Shown here piece by piece: positions 41,226 to 49,915 of a stretch of 64,000 nucleotides of DNA (within the stretch, counting starts at the first letter, position 1; every line of letters starts with the position of its first letter). The position numbers and the translations under genes are program-made. The DNA is from Parachlamydiales bacterium. Its GTDB lineage: Bacteria > Chlamydiota > Chlamydiia > Chlamydiales > SM23-39. The stretch spans positions 97,545 to 161,544 of the forward strand of contig JAIBBX010000005.1 in assembly GCA_019694475.1 (NCBI GenBank), read 5' to 3'. The notes beneath the pieces are model-generated. The model saw only the letters and a program-made list of their open reading frames with translations, did not search any database and was not told where the DNA came from.

Positions 41226-42167
41226 ATGAATATTTTATCAGGGATTGCCCTAGCTGGGCTTAGTTATCAATATTTTGCAACTCGAAGAGATCAAGGATTG
41301 TATCCTCCACCTGGGGAATTAGTAGATGTAGACGGAACTAAACTACACATCCAATGCCGAGGAGAAGGAAAGCCTACGATCATTGTAGAAACAGGCATTT
41401 GGGATTTTTCCCAAAGTTGGGAGATTGTTCAGTCGGAGATTGCGAAAACGATGCAGATCGTAACCTATGATCGGGCAGGTTATGGGTGGAGCGAAAAAGG
41501 AAAACAACCTCGGACTTTTGAGCAAATGGTGAAAGAACTTAAGATTTTATTGGAGAAAAAGGGGATTCATCCGCCCTATATCTTTGTAGGCCATTCGCTT
41601 GGCGGCGCAATCGCTCGCTATTTTCAGAGTCAGTATCCTGAAGAAGTAGCTGGGATGATCTTTGTCGATGCAGTACACAAAGAAGCGCCCGCATTTTCAC
41701 CGATTTTTAAGGTCGTGAGTAAAGCCTTTTCGTTTCTTGCATATTTTGGGTTATTGAAACTCCTCTTTAAATTTTCTCCTCCGATTAGTTCCAATCCTCA
41801 ATGGACGCCCGAAATGCAAAAAAGATATACTGGATGCCATCAAACAAGAACAAAAACTCTCAATACTTGTATTGATGAATGGGATGGGTATAAAGAGAGT
41901 TTTAAAGCATTGAAGGCAAATGCAAGGTCTTTAAAAAACATTCCGGTCACGATCATTTCTAGAGATCCAGAAAAGCCCATAAGGCCAGGAGTTTCTAAAG
42001 AAGAGGGGCGGATTGGTTTAGAAAAATTGAATAGGCAGCATCTAGAAGACTCTCCGCATGCAAGATTTGTAATTGCTCAGGGGAGCGGGCATTTGGTACA
42101 GATTGATAGGCCCGATGTTGTGGTCGAAGAAATTCGGCATATGGTAGATCAGTATGGTTCACATTAA
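41226..42167 (+). CDS. Alpha/beta hydrolase with N-terminal membrane segment
   Basis: 313 residues. A short hydrophobic start (MNILSGIALAGLSYQYF) precedes the hydrolase core: VDGTKLHIQCRGEGKPTIIV, TYDRAGYGWSEKG, nucleophile in VGHSLGGAIARYF, acid in FVDAV or TIISRDPEKP, and His in GSGHLVQID. It lies behind a MerR-type promoter, suggesting induction by a toxic compound, which would fit a detoxifying esterase (inference). Overlaps the yjdF gene by 14 bp. Confidence 0.87.
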   Translation: MNILSGIALAGLSYQYFATRRDQGLYPPPGELVDVDGTKLHIQCRGEGKPTIIVETGIWDFSQSWEIVQSEIAKTMQIVTYDRAGYGWSEKGKQPRTFEQMVKELKILLEKKGIHPPYIFVGHSLGGAIARYFQSQYPEEVAGMIFVDAVHKEAPAFSPIFKVVSKAFSFLAYFGLLKLLFKFSPPISSNPQWTPEMQKRYTGCHQTRTKTLNTCIDEWDGYKESFKALKANARSLKNIPVTIISRDPEKPIRPGVSKEEGRIGLEKLNRQHLEDSPHARFVIAQGSGHLVQIDRPDVVVEEIRHMVDQYGSH

Positions 42168-42576
42168 AGCGACGATTTATTTTGAGAAAAAGTTTTGGGT
42201 AGGGACTTTCGAGAGGACTGACAAAGATGGGTTTGCAATTGCAAAGCATATCTTTGGAGGCGAACCGACCGATCCAGAAGTCTATGAGTTTGTTTTAACG
42301 CATTATCAGGAGCTTCAATTTGGGGCGCCTAAAGAGTTTGTCCTTGAGATCAAACGGATGAATCCCAAAAGAGTTCAGAGGGAAGTGCGCCGGGAGATGC
42401 AAAGAATGGGGGAAACGACGAAACCCTCGACTTTTGCGCAAGACTACATGAGGGAAGAGCTCGAGAAGAAAAAGCTCCAAAAAAAGCAGAAGAGCAGCGC
42501 AGAAAAGCAAGCTCGCAAAGACGAACAGTTTGCTCTTAGACAAGAAAAGAAAAAAGAGAGACACAGAGGACATTGA
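42154..42576 (+). CDS. yjdF: YjdF family protein (DUF2992)
   Basis: 140 residues. IKATIYFEKKFWVGTFERTDKDG and HIFGGEPTDPEVYEFVL are the conserved YjdF core, followed by IKRMNPKRVQREVRREM and a long Lys/Glu/Arg-rich basic tail. The family often lies downstream of the azaaromatic-binding yjdF riboswitch in Firmicutes and is suspected to deal with aromatic toxins; no riboswitch is visible here, but the preceding MerR-type promoter fits a similar response. Confidence 0.85.
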   Translation: MVHIKATIYFEKKFWVGTFERTDKDGFAIAKHIFGGEPTDPEVYEFVLTHYQELQFGAPKEFVLEIKRMNPKRVQREVRREMQRMGETTKPSTFAQDYMREELEKKKLQKKQKSSAEKQARKDEQFALRQEKKKERHRGH

Positions 42577-42581
42577 CTAGA

Positions 42582-42770
42582 TAAATTTTTGAAAAATTTC
42601 GACCAGAGATTCAATTCCTTAGCAGCCAGCAAACTAGAAAATTGTGAATCAGCTTTTTTAACGGTCGGATGGTTCTCTTTTTACCAAATTTTTCTGTTCC
42701 AACCCTCTGATCACTTGGGAAGTTGTGTTCGGATCTAATCCTGCCATATTTCGAATGGCAAAATGTACAG
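42582..42770 (-). pseudogene. Decayed partial copy of the marR gene
   Basis: This stretch aligns with 45577-45825 in the intact MarR gene, for example GAATCAGCTTTTT, CTGATCACTTG and GGATCTAA, at clearly related but diverged positions. About 61 bp corresponding to 45660-45720 are missing, which breaks the frame, and the 5' part of the gene is absent. It lies just before the first autotransporter gene, so that gene is bracketed by a broken and an intact marR copy. Confidence 0.8.
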
Positions 42771-42835
42771 TTTCTTCTTGTTCTTTTTAAAAAAAAGATG
42801 CTAATTTACCCTTTTGTTAAAATCTAGGATGGGTC

Positions 42836-45265
42836 ATGTCTATCGGGAAATATTTGTGTGGTTCATTGCTTTGTGCGGGATTCCTTTTTAGTGAAACTGT
42901 CGGAATCATGGGGGGGGATGGGCCAACTCCCGCAGGAACTCAGGTCGTATTTGTTAATTCTGATGGAACGACGACTCCTATCGATTTATTCGGCATGTTT
43001 CCGATAGGCTCTCCTAGCATCAGCAGTGTCTCAATGAATCTTTCTGGGTATTCGTTGATAGGCGGAACGAATATAAACCCTAATCCCACACTTTATAAAG
43101 TTGATCCTACCGGAAATCTCACATATATTTTCACAGAGCCTTTGGGAATTATTCATACCGTTGCCATCACGAATTCGGGCAGCGGCGTTTGCGGCGGACA
43201 TGCTAACGTTATGGCTATGCAATACACGCTTGCATATCGAATTGACGCATCGAATAATCCAACGGCTATTACCCCAGTAAACGGAATCTTAAATGGAGAA
43301 ATCTGGAGTGTGGATATCAATGACTCAGACATCGGGATTCTTGGCGGCTATGACGGCGCTGGAAATTTGCTCGCATACACCTTCGATGGTTCTTCATCGC
43401 AAAACCTAACGTTGTCTCCAACAGGTATCGGACAAATTTTCTCTGTAGCGATTAATGAGTCGGGAAATGGACTGATCGGAGGAACCCTGGCGGGAAATGG
43501 GGCTGTTGTTTATAAAATCTCTGCTCCAAACTCGGCAACTCATATTTTGTCTGCTGGCTCACCCAATTCTCAGTTGAGATCTGTTGCAATCAACGAATCC
43601 GGTTATGGGATTGCTGGCGGCCAAGACGGACTTACAATGATGCCCTCTATTTTATATGTGATCTCTCCAACCAATAGTCCAACTCAAGTGAATCTACCTG
43701 CAAGGTTGGGAGTAGGAACTTCCAATTCAGTAAGCACCGTTTCCATCAATAATTCGGGCCTAGCGATCGTTGGAGAAGAAGATACCAATAATTTCACTGA
43801 ACCGCGTCTCTATTTTGTAACTACGAACGGAAATTTCACCCAAATACCAATTTCTCAAACAATGGGCGGAATGACAAGCGTTGCGATCAACGATCGAGGG
43901 ATCGCGTTAGCGGCAGGGGCTGATGGAGGGTTTGTCCCTTTTGCCTATTTGATCACAGCCGATGGTACAACAGTTCCTCTAAATGTTTCAGGTTTTTCTC
44001 AAATCAATGATGTGGATATGAAACCATTTTTAGCCTTACTCACTCAAATTCCAACAGATGGGCTGCACGGAAATAATTTAATCTATGCAAACTATATCAA
44101 TACCTATGCCCCCGAATTAGCTTTTTATTTTCTTCCTTCCGTTTTCGATGGGACCCTGCCTGGTGCATTGGAAAGCGCAGCCCCCACCCGAAACGCATTT
44201 TCGCTTTTCATTGCTGATAACAATGCATTTTCAATCACGCAAAGCATATCCAAACATATCCAAGACTACCGTCACATGAAAAGATATGGCAGATCGCTTC
44301 AAACTGTTCTTTCAGAGAATCGCCATGATGACTCATCGCCCTTTTTCGCTTCTTTAACAGCTCAAAATGAAGCAGAAGAAAAAACTTCCCTACCTGTGCA
44401 AGTTCTTTTGGGCAAAGAGGCGAAGCCTTACTGCATATGGCTTGATGCGATTGGCTCATTAGCTCATCAAAAAGCGCAAGAAGAGTCCCCTGCATTCAGT
44501 CCATCGACGGGAGCTTTGATCGCGGCTTTCGAGGTGGGGGTGAAAGAGAGCGGACAAGTTGGAATCGGAGCCGCTTATGCGTACACCCATACACATGAAA
44601 ACCAGGGGCAGGGAAAAATTCAGATCAACCAAGAATTTTTATTCTTGCATGGATTGTATTATTCGGACTCTTTTTACATGGATATGTCGGTAATCGGGGG
44701 AGCCTTTCAGAGCCAAAATATCCGAGATATCAGCATGACGGGGTTTCATTTTGAATCCAAATCAAAACCGCATGGGTGGCAGCTTGATCCTCATTTGGAA
44801 TTAGGCGGAGATATCAAGACTTTTAAGGATTGGTTCATTGTGGAGCCCTTTGCGATGTGCGATTGGATCAATAACTGGCAAAACAAATACAGAGAGTCAG
44901 GAAGCGGCCCCTTCAATGTGGAGCAAAATAGCCAATATTCTTCATTTTTAAGAAGCGAAGGGGGAGTGCGGTTTTACGAAACGATTTCTTTTGAAAATTG
45001 GAGGCTCGTTCTCAAAGAAAAAGGGAGCTATGTCAATAAGCAGCCCTTTAGAATCGGCAGGGTAGACGCATTCATCGTGGGGTCGCCTGGATCCTTTACA
45101 GTCGAGACTTTAACTCAAATGCAAAATCTAGGGGTTGCTGAGATGGAATTTCTTTTTGAACCATTTGAGGAGCGGTATCCTTTTGGCTCTCTTTCCTATC
45201 AGGGGGAATTTGGAACAAAGTATCAATCCCATCAAGTAACTGCTCAACTTTCCTGGAGTTTTTAA
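42836..45265 (+). CDS. Autotransporter with beta-propeller-like repeat passenger, paralog 1
   Basis: 809 residues. A signal peptide (MSIGKYLCGSLLCAGFLFS) precedes a passenger of about eight repeats near 45-50 residues, each with SVAINxSGxGxxGG (for example SVAINESGNGLIGG). After the conserved linker NNLIYANYINTYAPELAFYF, residues about 540-809 form an autotransporter beta-barrel with aromatic strands and a final WSF. It is a clear paralog of the gene at 61274-63733. The barrel exports the passenger to the surface; the ligand is unknown. Flanked by marR-derived sequences. Confidence 0.85.
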   Translation: MSIGKYLCGSLLCAGFLFSETVGIMGGDGPTPAGTQVVFVNSDGTTTPIDLFGMFPIGSPSISSVSMNLSGYSLIGGTNINPNPTLYKVDPTGNLTYIFTEPLGIIHTVAITNSGSGVCGGHANVMAMQYTLAYRIDASNNPTAITPVNGILNGEIWSVDINDSDIGILGGYDGAGNLLAYTFDGSSSQNLTLSPTGIGQIFSVAINESGNGLIGGTLAGNGAVVYKISAPNSATHILSAGSPNSQLRSVAINESGYGIAGGQDGLTMMPSILYVISPTNSPTQVNLPARLGVGTSNSVSTVSINNSGLAIVGEEDTNNFTEPRLYFVTTNGNFTQIPISQTMGGMTSVAINDRGIALAAGADGGFVPFAYLITADGTTVPLNVSGFSQINDVDMKPFLALLTQIPTDGLHGNNLIYANYINTYAPELAFYFLPSVFDGTLPGALESAAPTRNAFSLFIADNNAFSITQSISKHIQDYRHMKRYGRSLQTVLSENRHDDSSPFFASLTAQNEAEEKTSLPVQVLLGKEAKPYCIWLDAIGSLAHQKAQEESPAFSPSTGALIAAFEVGVKESGQVGIGAAYAYTHTHENQGQGKIQINQEFLFLHGLYYSDSFYMDMSVIGGAFQSQNIRDISMTGFHFESKSKPHGWQLDPHLELGGDIKTFKDWFIVEPFAMCDWINNWQNKYRESGSGPFNVEQNSQYSSFLRSEGGVRFYETISFENWRLVLKEKGSYVNKQPFRIGRVDAFIVGSPGSFTVETLTQMQNLGVAEMEFLFEPFEERYPFGSLSYQGEFGTKYQSHQVTAQLSWSF

Positions 45266-45355
45266 ATGCCGGGCGGTCTTTCAAGCTCACTGTTCTAAAC
45301 TGCCCAATGTTCTTTGCAGATCATCTTGGATGGGATGTTGTTCTCGATTGAAGAA

Positions 45356-45458
45356 CTCTCCCCTCAAAGGGGAGAGATTCTCCGCTCCGGCAATAGGCGG
45401 ACAGTTCCTGTCCGCAACTTGTCAAATAGCTCGCTTGACCTGGCCCTGAAGGGCCAGG
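45356..45458. other. Cluster of three perfect 8-bp hairpins
   Basis: CTCTCCCC/GGGGAGAG (45356-45376), GCGGACAG/CTGTCCGC (45397-45415) and CCTGGCCC/GGGCCAGG (45439-45458) follow one another. None has a proper T-run. They occupy the gap after the autotransporter gene and may be structured RNA or repeat remnants. Confidence 0.6.
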
Positions 45459-45481
45459 ATTGCGCCGAGCAGCCCGTTCAA
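45428..45481. repeat. Dispersed repeat with conserved ends, copy B
   Basis: AGCTCGCTTGAC (45428-45439) and GCCGAGCAGCCCGTTCAA (45464-45481) match the ends of the element at 325-418 in inverted orientation. The interior is only about 24 bp and holds the CCTGGCCC hairpin, versus about 65 bp in copy A. Confidence 0.5.
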
Positions 45482-45559
45482 ATATTGAGAACCGCATCCA
45501 ACACCTTTCTGTGAAGGAAGAACCCGAAAATCGACAGAAACAAAATTCGGTGAGCGCCT

Positions 45560-46009
45560 CTAATTCTTTTCTGCGAGGAATTTTTGAAAAATTGCGACCA
45601 AGGAGTCCAATTCTTTGCCAGTCAGCAAACTGAAAAACTGTGAATCAGCTTTTTCAACTGCCGGCAAAGCCTTCTTTAAAATATTGGATCCGGCCGGTGT
45701 TAAGTAGACATTTTTCACTCGGCCGGACGGTTCTCTTTTCACTAGTTGTTTCTGTTCCAAACCTCTGATCACTTGAGAAGTCGTATTTGGATCTAAGCCC
45801 GCCATTTTTCCAATGGCAATTTGAGTGGCCGAATCTCCACTTCTAGATATCCACCCTGTAGTGGCCAGCACCACGAATTGGGGATGGGTCAATCCAAATT
45901 CTTTCAAAACATCTTCGATAGAGCTGCGCCAGGATGTGCTGATATGCCATAAGAGAAATCCCGGGCTTTGCTTAGGTCCTTCATAGATGCTCACTTCTTC
46001 AAAGTTCAT
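45560..46009 (-). CDS. MarR-family transcriptional regulator
   Basis: 149 residues. The winged helix is in THPQFVVLATTGWIS through TQIAIGKMAGLDPNTTSQVIRGLEQKQLVKREPSGR and the wing NVYLTPAGSNIL. MarR proteins repress detoxification genes and release DNA on binding a ligand. Third gene of a tightly coupled unit with a VOC protein and an EVE-domain protein, so it probably represses that unit through the palindrome at 46808-46821. Confidence 0.9.
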   Translation of the reverse strand: MNFEEVSIYEGPKQSPGFLLWHISTSWRSSIEDVLKEFGLTHPQFVVLATTGWISRSGDSATQIAIGKMAGLDPNTTSQVIRGLEQKQLVKREPSGRVKNVYLTPAGSNILKKALPAVEKADSQFFSLLTGKELDSLVAIFQKFLAEKN

Positions 46010-46422
46010 AACCCCATGCTTTTCGCAATCAACTCAAAATCGATTTGCGGAATTTCAAAGGATCCCCTTCTAAAAGGGAATCCCCACTTCTTTTTATCTT
46101 TGATGAAAGTCAATTTTACCAAGAGAGGCCCAATAGGTGCATCATTTGCTTCAAAAAATTGGATATTTTTTCTCCATGGAATAAAATCTTCTGCCATTTT
46201 AAAAAGATAGGGATCTCCCTTTTCAACGACTCCGATCGCTGTGAAACAGCGGCAAGGATCATTTCCTCCAAAATGATACGTAGGAGAATAGTAGATCATT
46301 CCATCTCCTTCAGACATATGCTTCAAAGTTGCCATTTTACCATGGCAAACTTGGGCAAAACCGCCCGCTTTCGCTTTCTGAACATGTTCGTGAGAGGCTA
46401 CTCCCATCCAATATCTTCTCAT
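46006..46422 (-). CDS. EVE-domain protein (UPF0310-like)
   Basis: 138 residues. YWMGVASHEHVQKAKAGGFAQ, CHGKMATLKHMSEGDGMIYYSP and CFTAIGVVEKGDPYLF are characteristic of the EVE/UPF0310 fold, a PUA-like domain that binds modified bases or RNA. The exact role is unknown. Overlaps its neighbours on both sides by 4 bp. Confidence 0.85.
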   Translation of the reverse strand: MRRYWMGVASHEHVQKAKAGGFAQVCHGKMATLKHMSEGDGMIYYSPTYHFGGNDPCRCFTAIGVVEKGDPYLFKMAEDFIPWRKNIQFFEANDAPIGPLLVKLTFIKDKKKWGFPFRRGSFEIPQIDFELIAKSMGL

Positions 46423-46781
46423 CGTCCAGCCAATTTATATGCTCTAATTCTATGTCCATCTGGGTCTAGGATTACAAAAGTTCGTCCAAAATCCATATCT
46501 GTCGGCTTTTGCGCGATCGTTGCCCGTTTTTTTCCCCACTCTTCATAGAGGGCGTCTACATTTTCAGTTGGAAAGCAGATTTCCAAAGCGCCTGCTGCCG
46601 CTTCTACTCGGGGCTCAGCTGTGTATTTCGACCAAAGGCCCAGCATCACGCCATTGTTGAGCGCGAACATCACAAAGGTAGGTGATTCTTCAACGGGTTT
46701 AATTCCAAGAATCTCTTGATAGAAGAGACTGCTTTTTTGGGGGTTTTCAACAAATAGTAGGGTAAAGCCTAAACTCGGCAT
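46419..46781 (-). CDS. VOC-family (glyoxalase/bleomycin-resistance-like) protein
   Basis: 120 residues. SLGFTLLFVENPQKSSLFYQEILGI is the canonical VOC start, FALNNGVMLGLWS the middle strand and FGRTFVILDPDGHRIRAYKL the C-terminal half with the usual DPDGH segment. Such proteins bind or modify toxic small molecules. It is the first gene behind the promoter at 46834-46805; AGGAG is its ribosome site. Confidence 0.88.
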   Translation of the reverse strand: MPSLGFTLLFVENPQKSSLFYQEILGIKPVEESPTFVMFALNNGVMLGLWSKYTAEPRVEAAAGALEICFPTENVDALYEEWGKKRATIAQKPTDMDFGRTFVILDPDGHRIRAYKLAGR

Positions 46782-46804
46782 AGCGTTTCTCCTGTTTAAG
46801 CCTA

Positions 46805-46834
46805 ATTGTACGTATACGTACTATTTAAAGTCAA
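46805..46834 (-). promoter_or_regulatory. Promoter with 14-bp perfect palindromic operator (VOC-EVE-MarR unit)
   Basis: On the minus strand TTGACT (46834-46829), an 18-bp spacer and TACAAT (46810-46805). The palindrome GTACGTATACGTAC (46808-46821) covers the spacer end and part of the -10 box, so a bound MarR dimer would block polymerase. Its ACGTATACGT core equals the dyad before the MerR gene. Confidence 0.75.
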
Positions 46835-47910
46835 CCCGCTACGTATTTACCGGTGTGGAAAGAGGGTGAAAATTTCTGGGCTATTTCCAAAACCGACTCA
46901 ATAAATGCGGAGTTCTTAGAAACGATCTCAACCCAAACAACCTCTTCCGCTCCCCAGAAAGGAATATGAGGGATTTTGCGAGTTCCTCCCCAACGAAATC
47001 CAATTGCTTTGGTAGGAATTTTTTTCTGTTTCTCAAAGAGAGTTTTTAAAGCTTGATAGAAAGAAAAGATATTCTTTTTGGGAATGGAAAATTCTATATC
47101 TTTTTGCTTCCAGAGGTTGAAAATCAGTTTTTCATAATAACTCAACTTTTGCCAAGGTCCTAAAATGAGATGGCTTTTTGAGCAAAAAGGACGGCCGCCC
47201 GTTTTTAAAAAAGCCATCAGCCGAGTCACAAAATAATTGGAAAGGCGATGAATCCGGATCGGCGTTTCTATTTCCCGCTCAGAGGAACGAAAGAACTCGG
47301 AGATTTTATAAAGCAGCAATTTTTTTTGATTGATATACCAAGAGATTGTCAAAGAACGAAATTCATTTAAATCTTGAGTGAAATATTTTTCTAAAAGGTC
47401 GTCTGATTCCCAGGCGATTTGTTTTGATAGTTTAAATTGTGGCACGCAGCGGAATGTTACAGAATATATGACTTTTTCTTTATGACGAGCAAACTGATTC
47501 CAAAGCGGGTCGGTATTTGTAATTTTATGCGTTTTTCCTTTTTCAATATAAGATAGTTCATCAGCTAAATCTGCAATACAAGTATATTCAAAATCGCTTC
47601 CATGAACTGGAGTGGCAAGACAAGCGCCCACGCTTACTTCAAGAAATTCGGGCAAGGTGGCAAGCGCAAGGCTTTGTTCATCAAGAAGACGGGTGAGATT
47701 AAACACAGTCATCCCAGCTTCAACGGTTACTTTCTTTTGTTTAAGGTCGATAGATAAGAGACGGTTCATCTTTGAAAGATTGATAATGGGGATGGAAGAG
47801 AGCGGCATTCCTGAGAGATTAAGTCCATATCCGCACCCCATAACGATGAAAGGGCCTGTATGGCTGTGAGTCCATGCCTTCAAATCTTCTTCAGAATAGA
47901 TATAATTCAT
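46831..47910 (-). CDS. FAD-linked oxidoreductase (sugar-1,4-lactone oxidase-like)
   Basis: 359 residues. GPFIVMGCGYGLNLSGMPLSSIPIINLSKM and VTVEAGMTVFNLTRLLDEQ form the FAD-binding PCMH domain, with SVGACLATPVHGSD as the nucleotide-contact motif. The C-terminal half resembles the aldonolactone oxidase cap but is divergent. It closes a sugar-nucleotide gene cluster, so it may oxidise a CDP-sugar intermediate or glycan (inference). Its stop overlaps the promoter of the VOC unit. Confidence 0.82.
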   Translation of the reverse strand: MNYIYSEEDLKAWTHSHTGPFIVMGCGYGLNLSGMPLSSIPIINLSKMNRLLSIDLKQKKVTVEAGMTVFNLTRLLDEQSLALATLPEFLEVSVGACLATPVHGSDFEYTCIADLADELSYIEKGKTHKITNTDPLWNQFARHKEKVIYSVTFRCVPQFKLSKQIAWESDDLLEKYFTQDLNEFRSLTISWYINQKKLLLYKISEFFRSSEREIETPIRIHRLSNYFVTRLMAFLKTGGRPFCSKSHLILGPWQKLSYYEKLIFNLWKQKDIEFSIPKKNIFSFYQALKTLFEKQKKIPTKAIGFRWGGTRKIPHIPFWGAEEVVWVEIVSKNSAFIESVLEIAQKFSPSFHTGKYVAG

Positions 47911-48857
47911 TTAATTTTCTTTAATAATTCTAGAATTCGGCTGTTTTGATCGATAATAATATCGTTTTGTTTAACCAAATTCATTAAAACACCAAGTCCA
48001 ACTTGATGTTTGGCTAAGTCTTCGATTAGCCATCCGCTAGCCATAGCATTGACTTGATCCGATAATATTCGTGCGTCAGAGACGGTTGTATTGATATAAC
48101 CAGCAGATCCTTGAAAAAGACGATGATGATAATTTGCGAGATACTCAGGAACGATACCGATACTAAAATGAGTCAAGAACCGGATGACAAAATCGTAATC
48201 TTCGGGGATGTTGAGTTTTTCATCGTAGTGGCCCAGGGTTTTAAAAACTCTTTGTTCATAGAGAAAGCTGATGGGAGTAAACAGACACCATCGCAGCATG
48301 TCGGTGAGTCGGACTGCACCGAGAGTACGAATTGATTCATCTCCAAGATTTTCATTTTGCAAGTTGGCTTGAGCTTTCATGAATAAAAGTGATGCGTCGC
48401 GATTGAATTCCTGACTTGAATCAATTTCAATGATTTTGTCTTTTTCTATTCTTTCTTTCACAACTCTTGTATAAGAGACAACTCCAGCTACGTGATCAGC
48501 TTGTTTTTCAAATTGCAGATAGTGGATGCATTTTTCTAGAAATTGAGGATGCCAACTATCATCATCGTCGTGCACTGCGGCATATTCACCTGTAAATGCC
48601 TCAAGTCCTTGATTGATCGCTTTTCCTCGCGATTGCATTTCTTGATTGTGAATCACTTTGATTTTTTCGGAGGGAATAGAAAACTGAGAAACTATTTTAT
48701 CTACAATATCTGCCTCGCCTCCATTATTCACGATCGCAAGCCGCCAATCTGTATAAGTTTGATTTACAACACTTTTTATGGCTCTCTTGAGCAAGAGAGG
48801 ACGATTTCTCGAACGGATCGCTATGGTGACGATTCTTGGTTTCAATCCTTCCTCCAT
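47907..48857 (-). CDS. Family 2 glycosyltransferase
   Basis: 316 residues. VTIAIRSRNRPLLLKRAIKSV is the N-terminal nucleotide-binding start, VHDDDDSWHPQFLEKC carries the DxD-type metal site, and the middle contains NIPEDYDFVIRFL, the likely catalytic ED region of GT-A enzymes. A C-terminal helix follows. It transfers a sugar, perhaps the CDP-derived hexose made by its neighbours, to an unknown acceptor. Overlaps the genes on both sides. Confidence 0.88.
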   Translation of the reverse strand: MEEGLKPRIVTIAIRSRNRPLLLKRAIKSVVNQTYTDWRLAIVNNGGEADIVDKIVSQFSIPSEKIKVIHNQEMQSRGKAINQGLEAFTGEYAAVHDDDDSWHPQFLEKCIHYLQFEKQADHVAGVVSYTRVVKERIEKDKIIEIDSSQEFNRDASLLFMKAQANLQNENLGDESIRTLGAVRLTDMLRWCLFTPISFLYEQRVFKTLGHYDEKLNIPEDYDFVIRFLTHFSIGIVPEYLANYHHRLFQGSAGYINTTVSDARILSDQVNAMASGWLIEDLAKHQVGLGVLMNLVKQNDIIIDQNSRILELLKKIK

Positions 48858-49915
48858 TCAATGAATTTAATGACGTGCTCTTTGGTTGTTGAATGCATAT
48901 CTCTTTTTTCTTCAAAGGCTTTATACCAAAGAATTAAGTCGGTAAGCGTCTGTTTTAAATCCCAAGTCGAAAACCAACCTAATTCTTGACGGGCTTTGGA
49001 ACTATCAAGAGCCAAATATGGTTCTTCGAAATATTCCTGTTTATCTGCGGGTTTCCATTCGTGTTTTCCTCCCCATAATTGAATCATTTGCTCGATGAGT
49101 TGAGATACTGAAAGAGTTTCATCTTTAGATGGGCCGAAATTATAGGCATCTCCATACTGAATATCCCCGTGTAGTTTCTCTGCTAAAATGAGATATCCAG
49201 ACAGGACATTGAGGACGTGTTGCCAAGGACGGATGCTTGAAGGAGATCGTAAAATGATAGGACGATTGTGGGCCAATGCCTCTATTGTGTCTGGGATAAG
49301 TCGATCGGGAGAAAAATCGCCTCCCCCAATTACATTTCCTGCTCGGGCTGTGGCAAGTCCGATACCAAGGGCATTAAAAAATGAATTCCGATAACAATAG
49401 GATGCTATTTCACTGCCTGCCTTGCTTGCACTATAAGGATCTTTGCCCCCGATCGGATCCGCCTCTCGATAAAAAGCATCTTTCTTCTGTATATTTCTAT
49501 ACACCTTATCCGTTGTGACATTGATGACCGTGCAGGACTTTTGCTCTAATCGGATAGCTTCAAGAAGAGATACAGTTCCAATTGTATTGATTTTAAAGGT
49601 ATTCAACGGGTTTTGGTATCCTGTTCTAACTAAGGGCTGTGCTGCGAGATGAAAAACGATGTCCGGTTTGAATTCCCTCAAAGATTTTTTCAGCGCCTCA
49701 AGGTCGCAAATATCGCCGGAAAAGTTGTTCTTGATCAGGGAGGATGCGCGGACAGTTGTATAAAATAGAGGACGCTCAGAAGTTACCGATTGGCTGTATC
49801 CTCCGATTTCGGCGCCAAGCTCGTGCAGCAAGAAAATGAGCCAAGTTCCTTTAAATCCTGTATGCCCTGTAATAAGAACCCTTTTGTTTTTCCAAAAGGA
49901 CTTATTTAAAGTCAT
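48842..49915 (-). CDS. rfbG: CDP-glucose 4,6-dehydratase
   Basis: 357 residues from the Met of MTLNKSFWKNKRV; a Met nine codons upstream is possible. RVLITGHTGFKGTWLIFLL is the NAD-binding motif of the extended SDR family, VTTDKVYRN and YSASKAGSEIASYCYRN carry the Thr/Asp and the YxxxK catalytic residues, and NVIGGGDFSPDRLIPD is the substrate segment. It turns CDP-glucose into CDP-4-keto-6-deoxyglucose, the entry to 3,6-dideoxyhexoses and related sugars. Overlaps rfbF and the glycosyltransferase gene. Confidence 0.93.
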   Translation of the reverse strand: MTLNKSFWKNKRVLITGHTGFKGTWLIFLLHELGAEIGGYSQSVTSERPLFYTTVRASSLIKNNFSGDICDLEALKKSLREFKPDIVFHLAAQPLVRTGYQNPLNTFKINTIGTVSLLEAIRLEQKSCTVINVTTDKVYRNIQKKDAFYREADPIGGKDPYSASKAGSEIASYCYRNSFFNALGIGLATARAGNVIGGGDFSPDRLIPDTIEALAHNRPIILRSPSSIRPWQHVLNVLSGYLILAEKLHGDIQYGDAYNFGPSKDETLSVSQLIEQMIQLWGGKHEWKPADKQEYFEEPYLALDSSKARQELGWFSTWDLKQTLTDLILWYKAFEEKRDMHSTTKEHVIKFIEWRKD

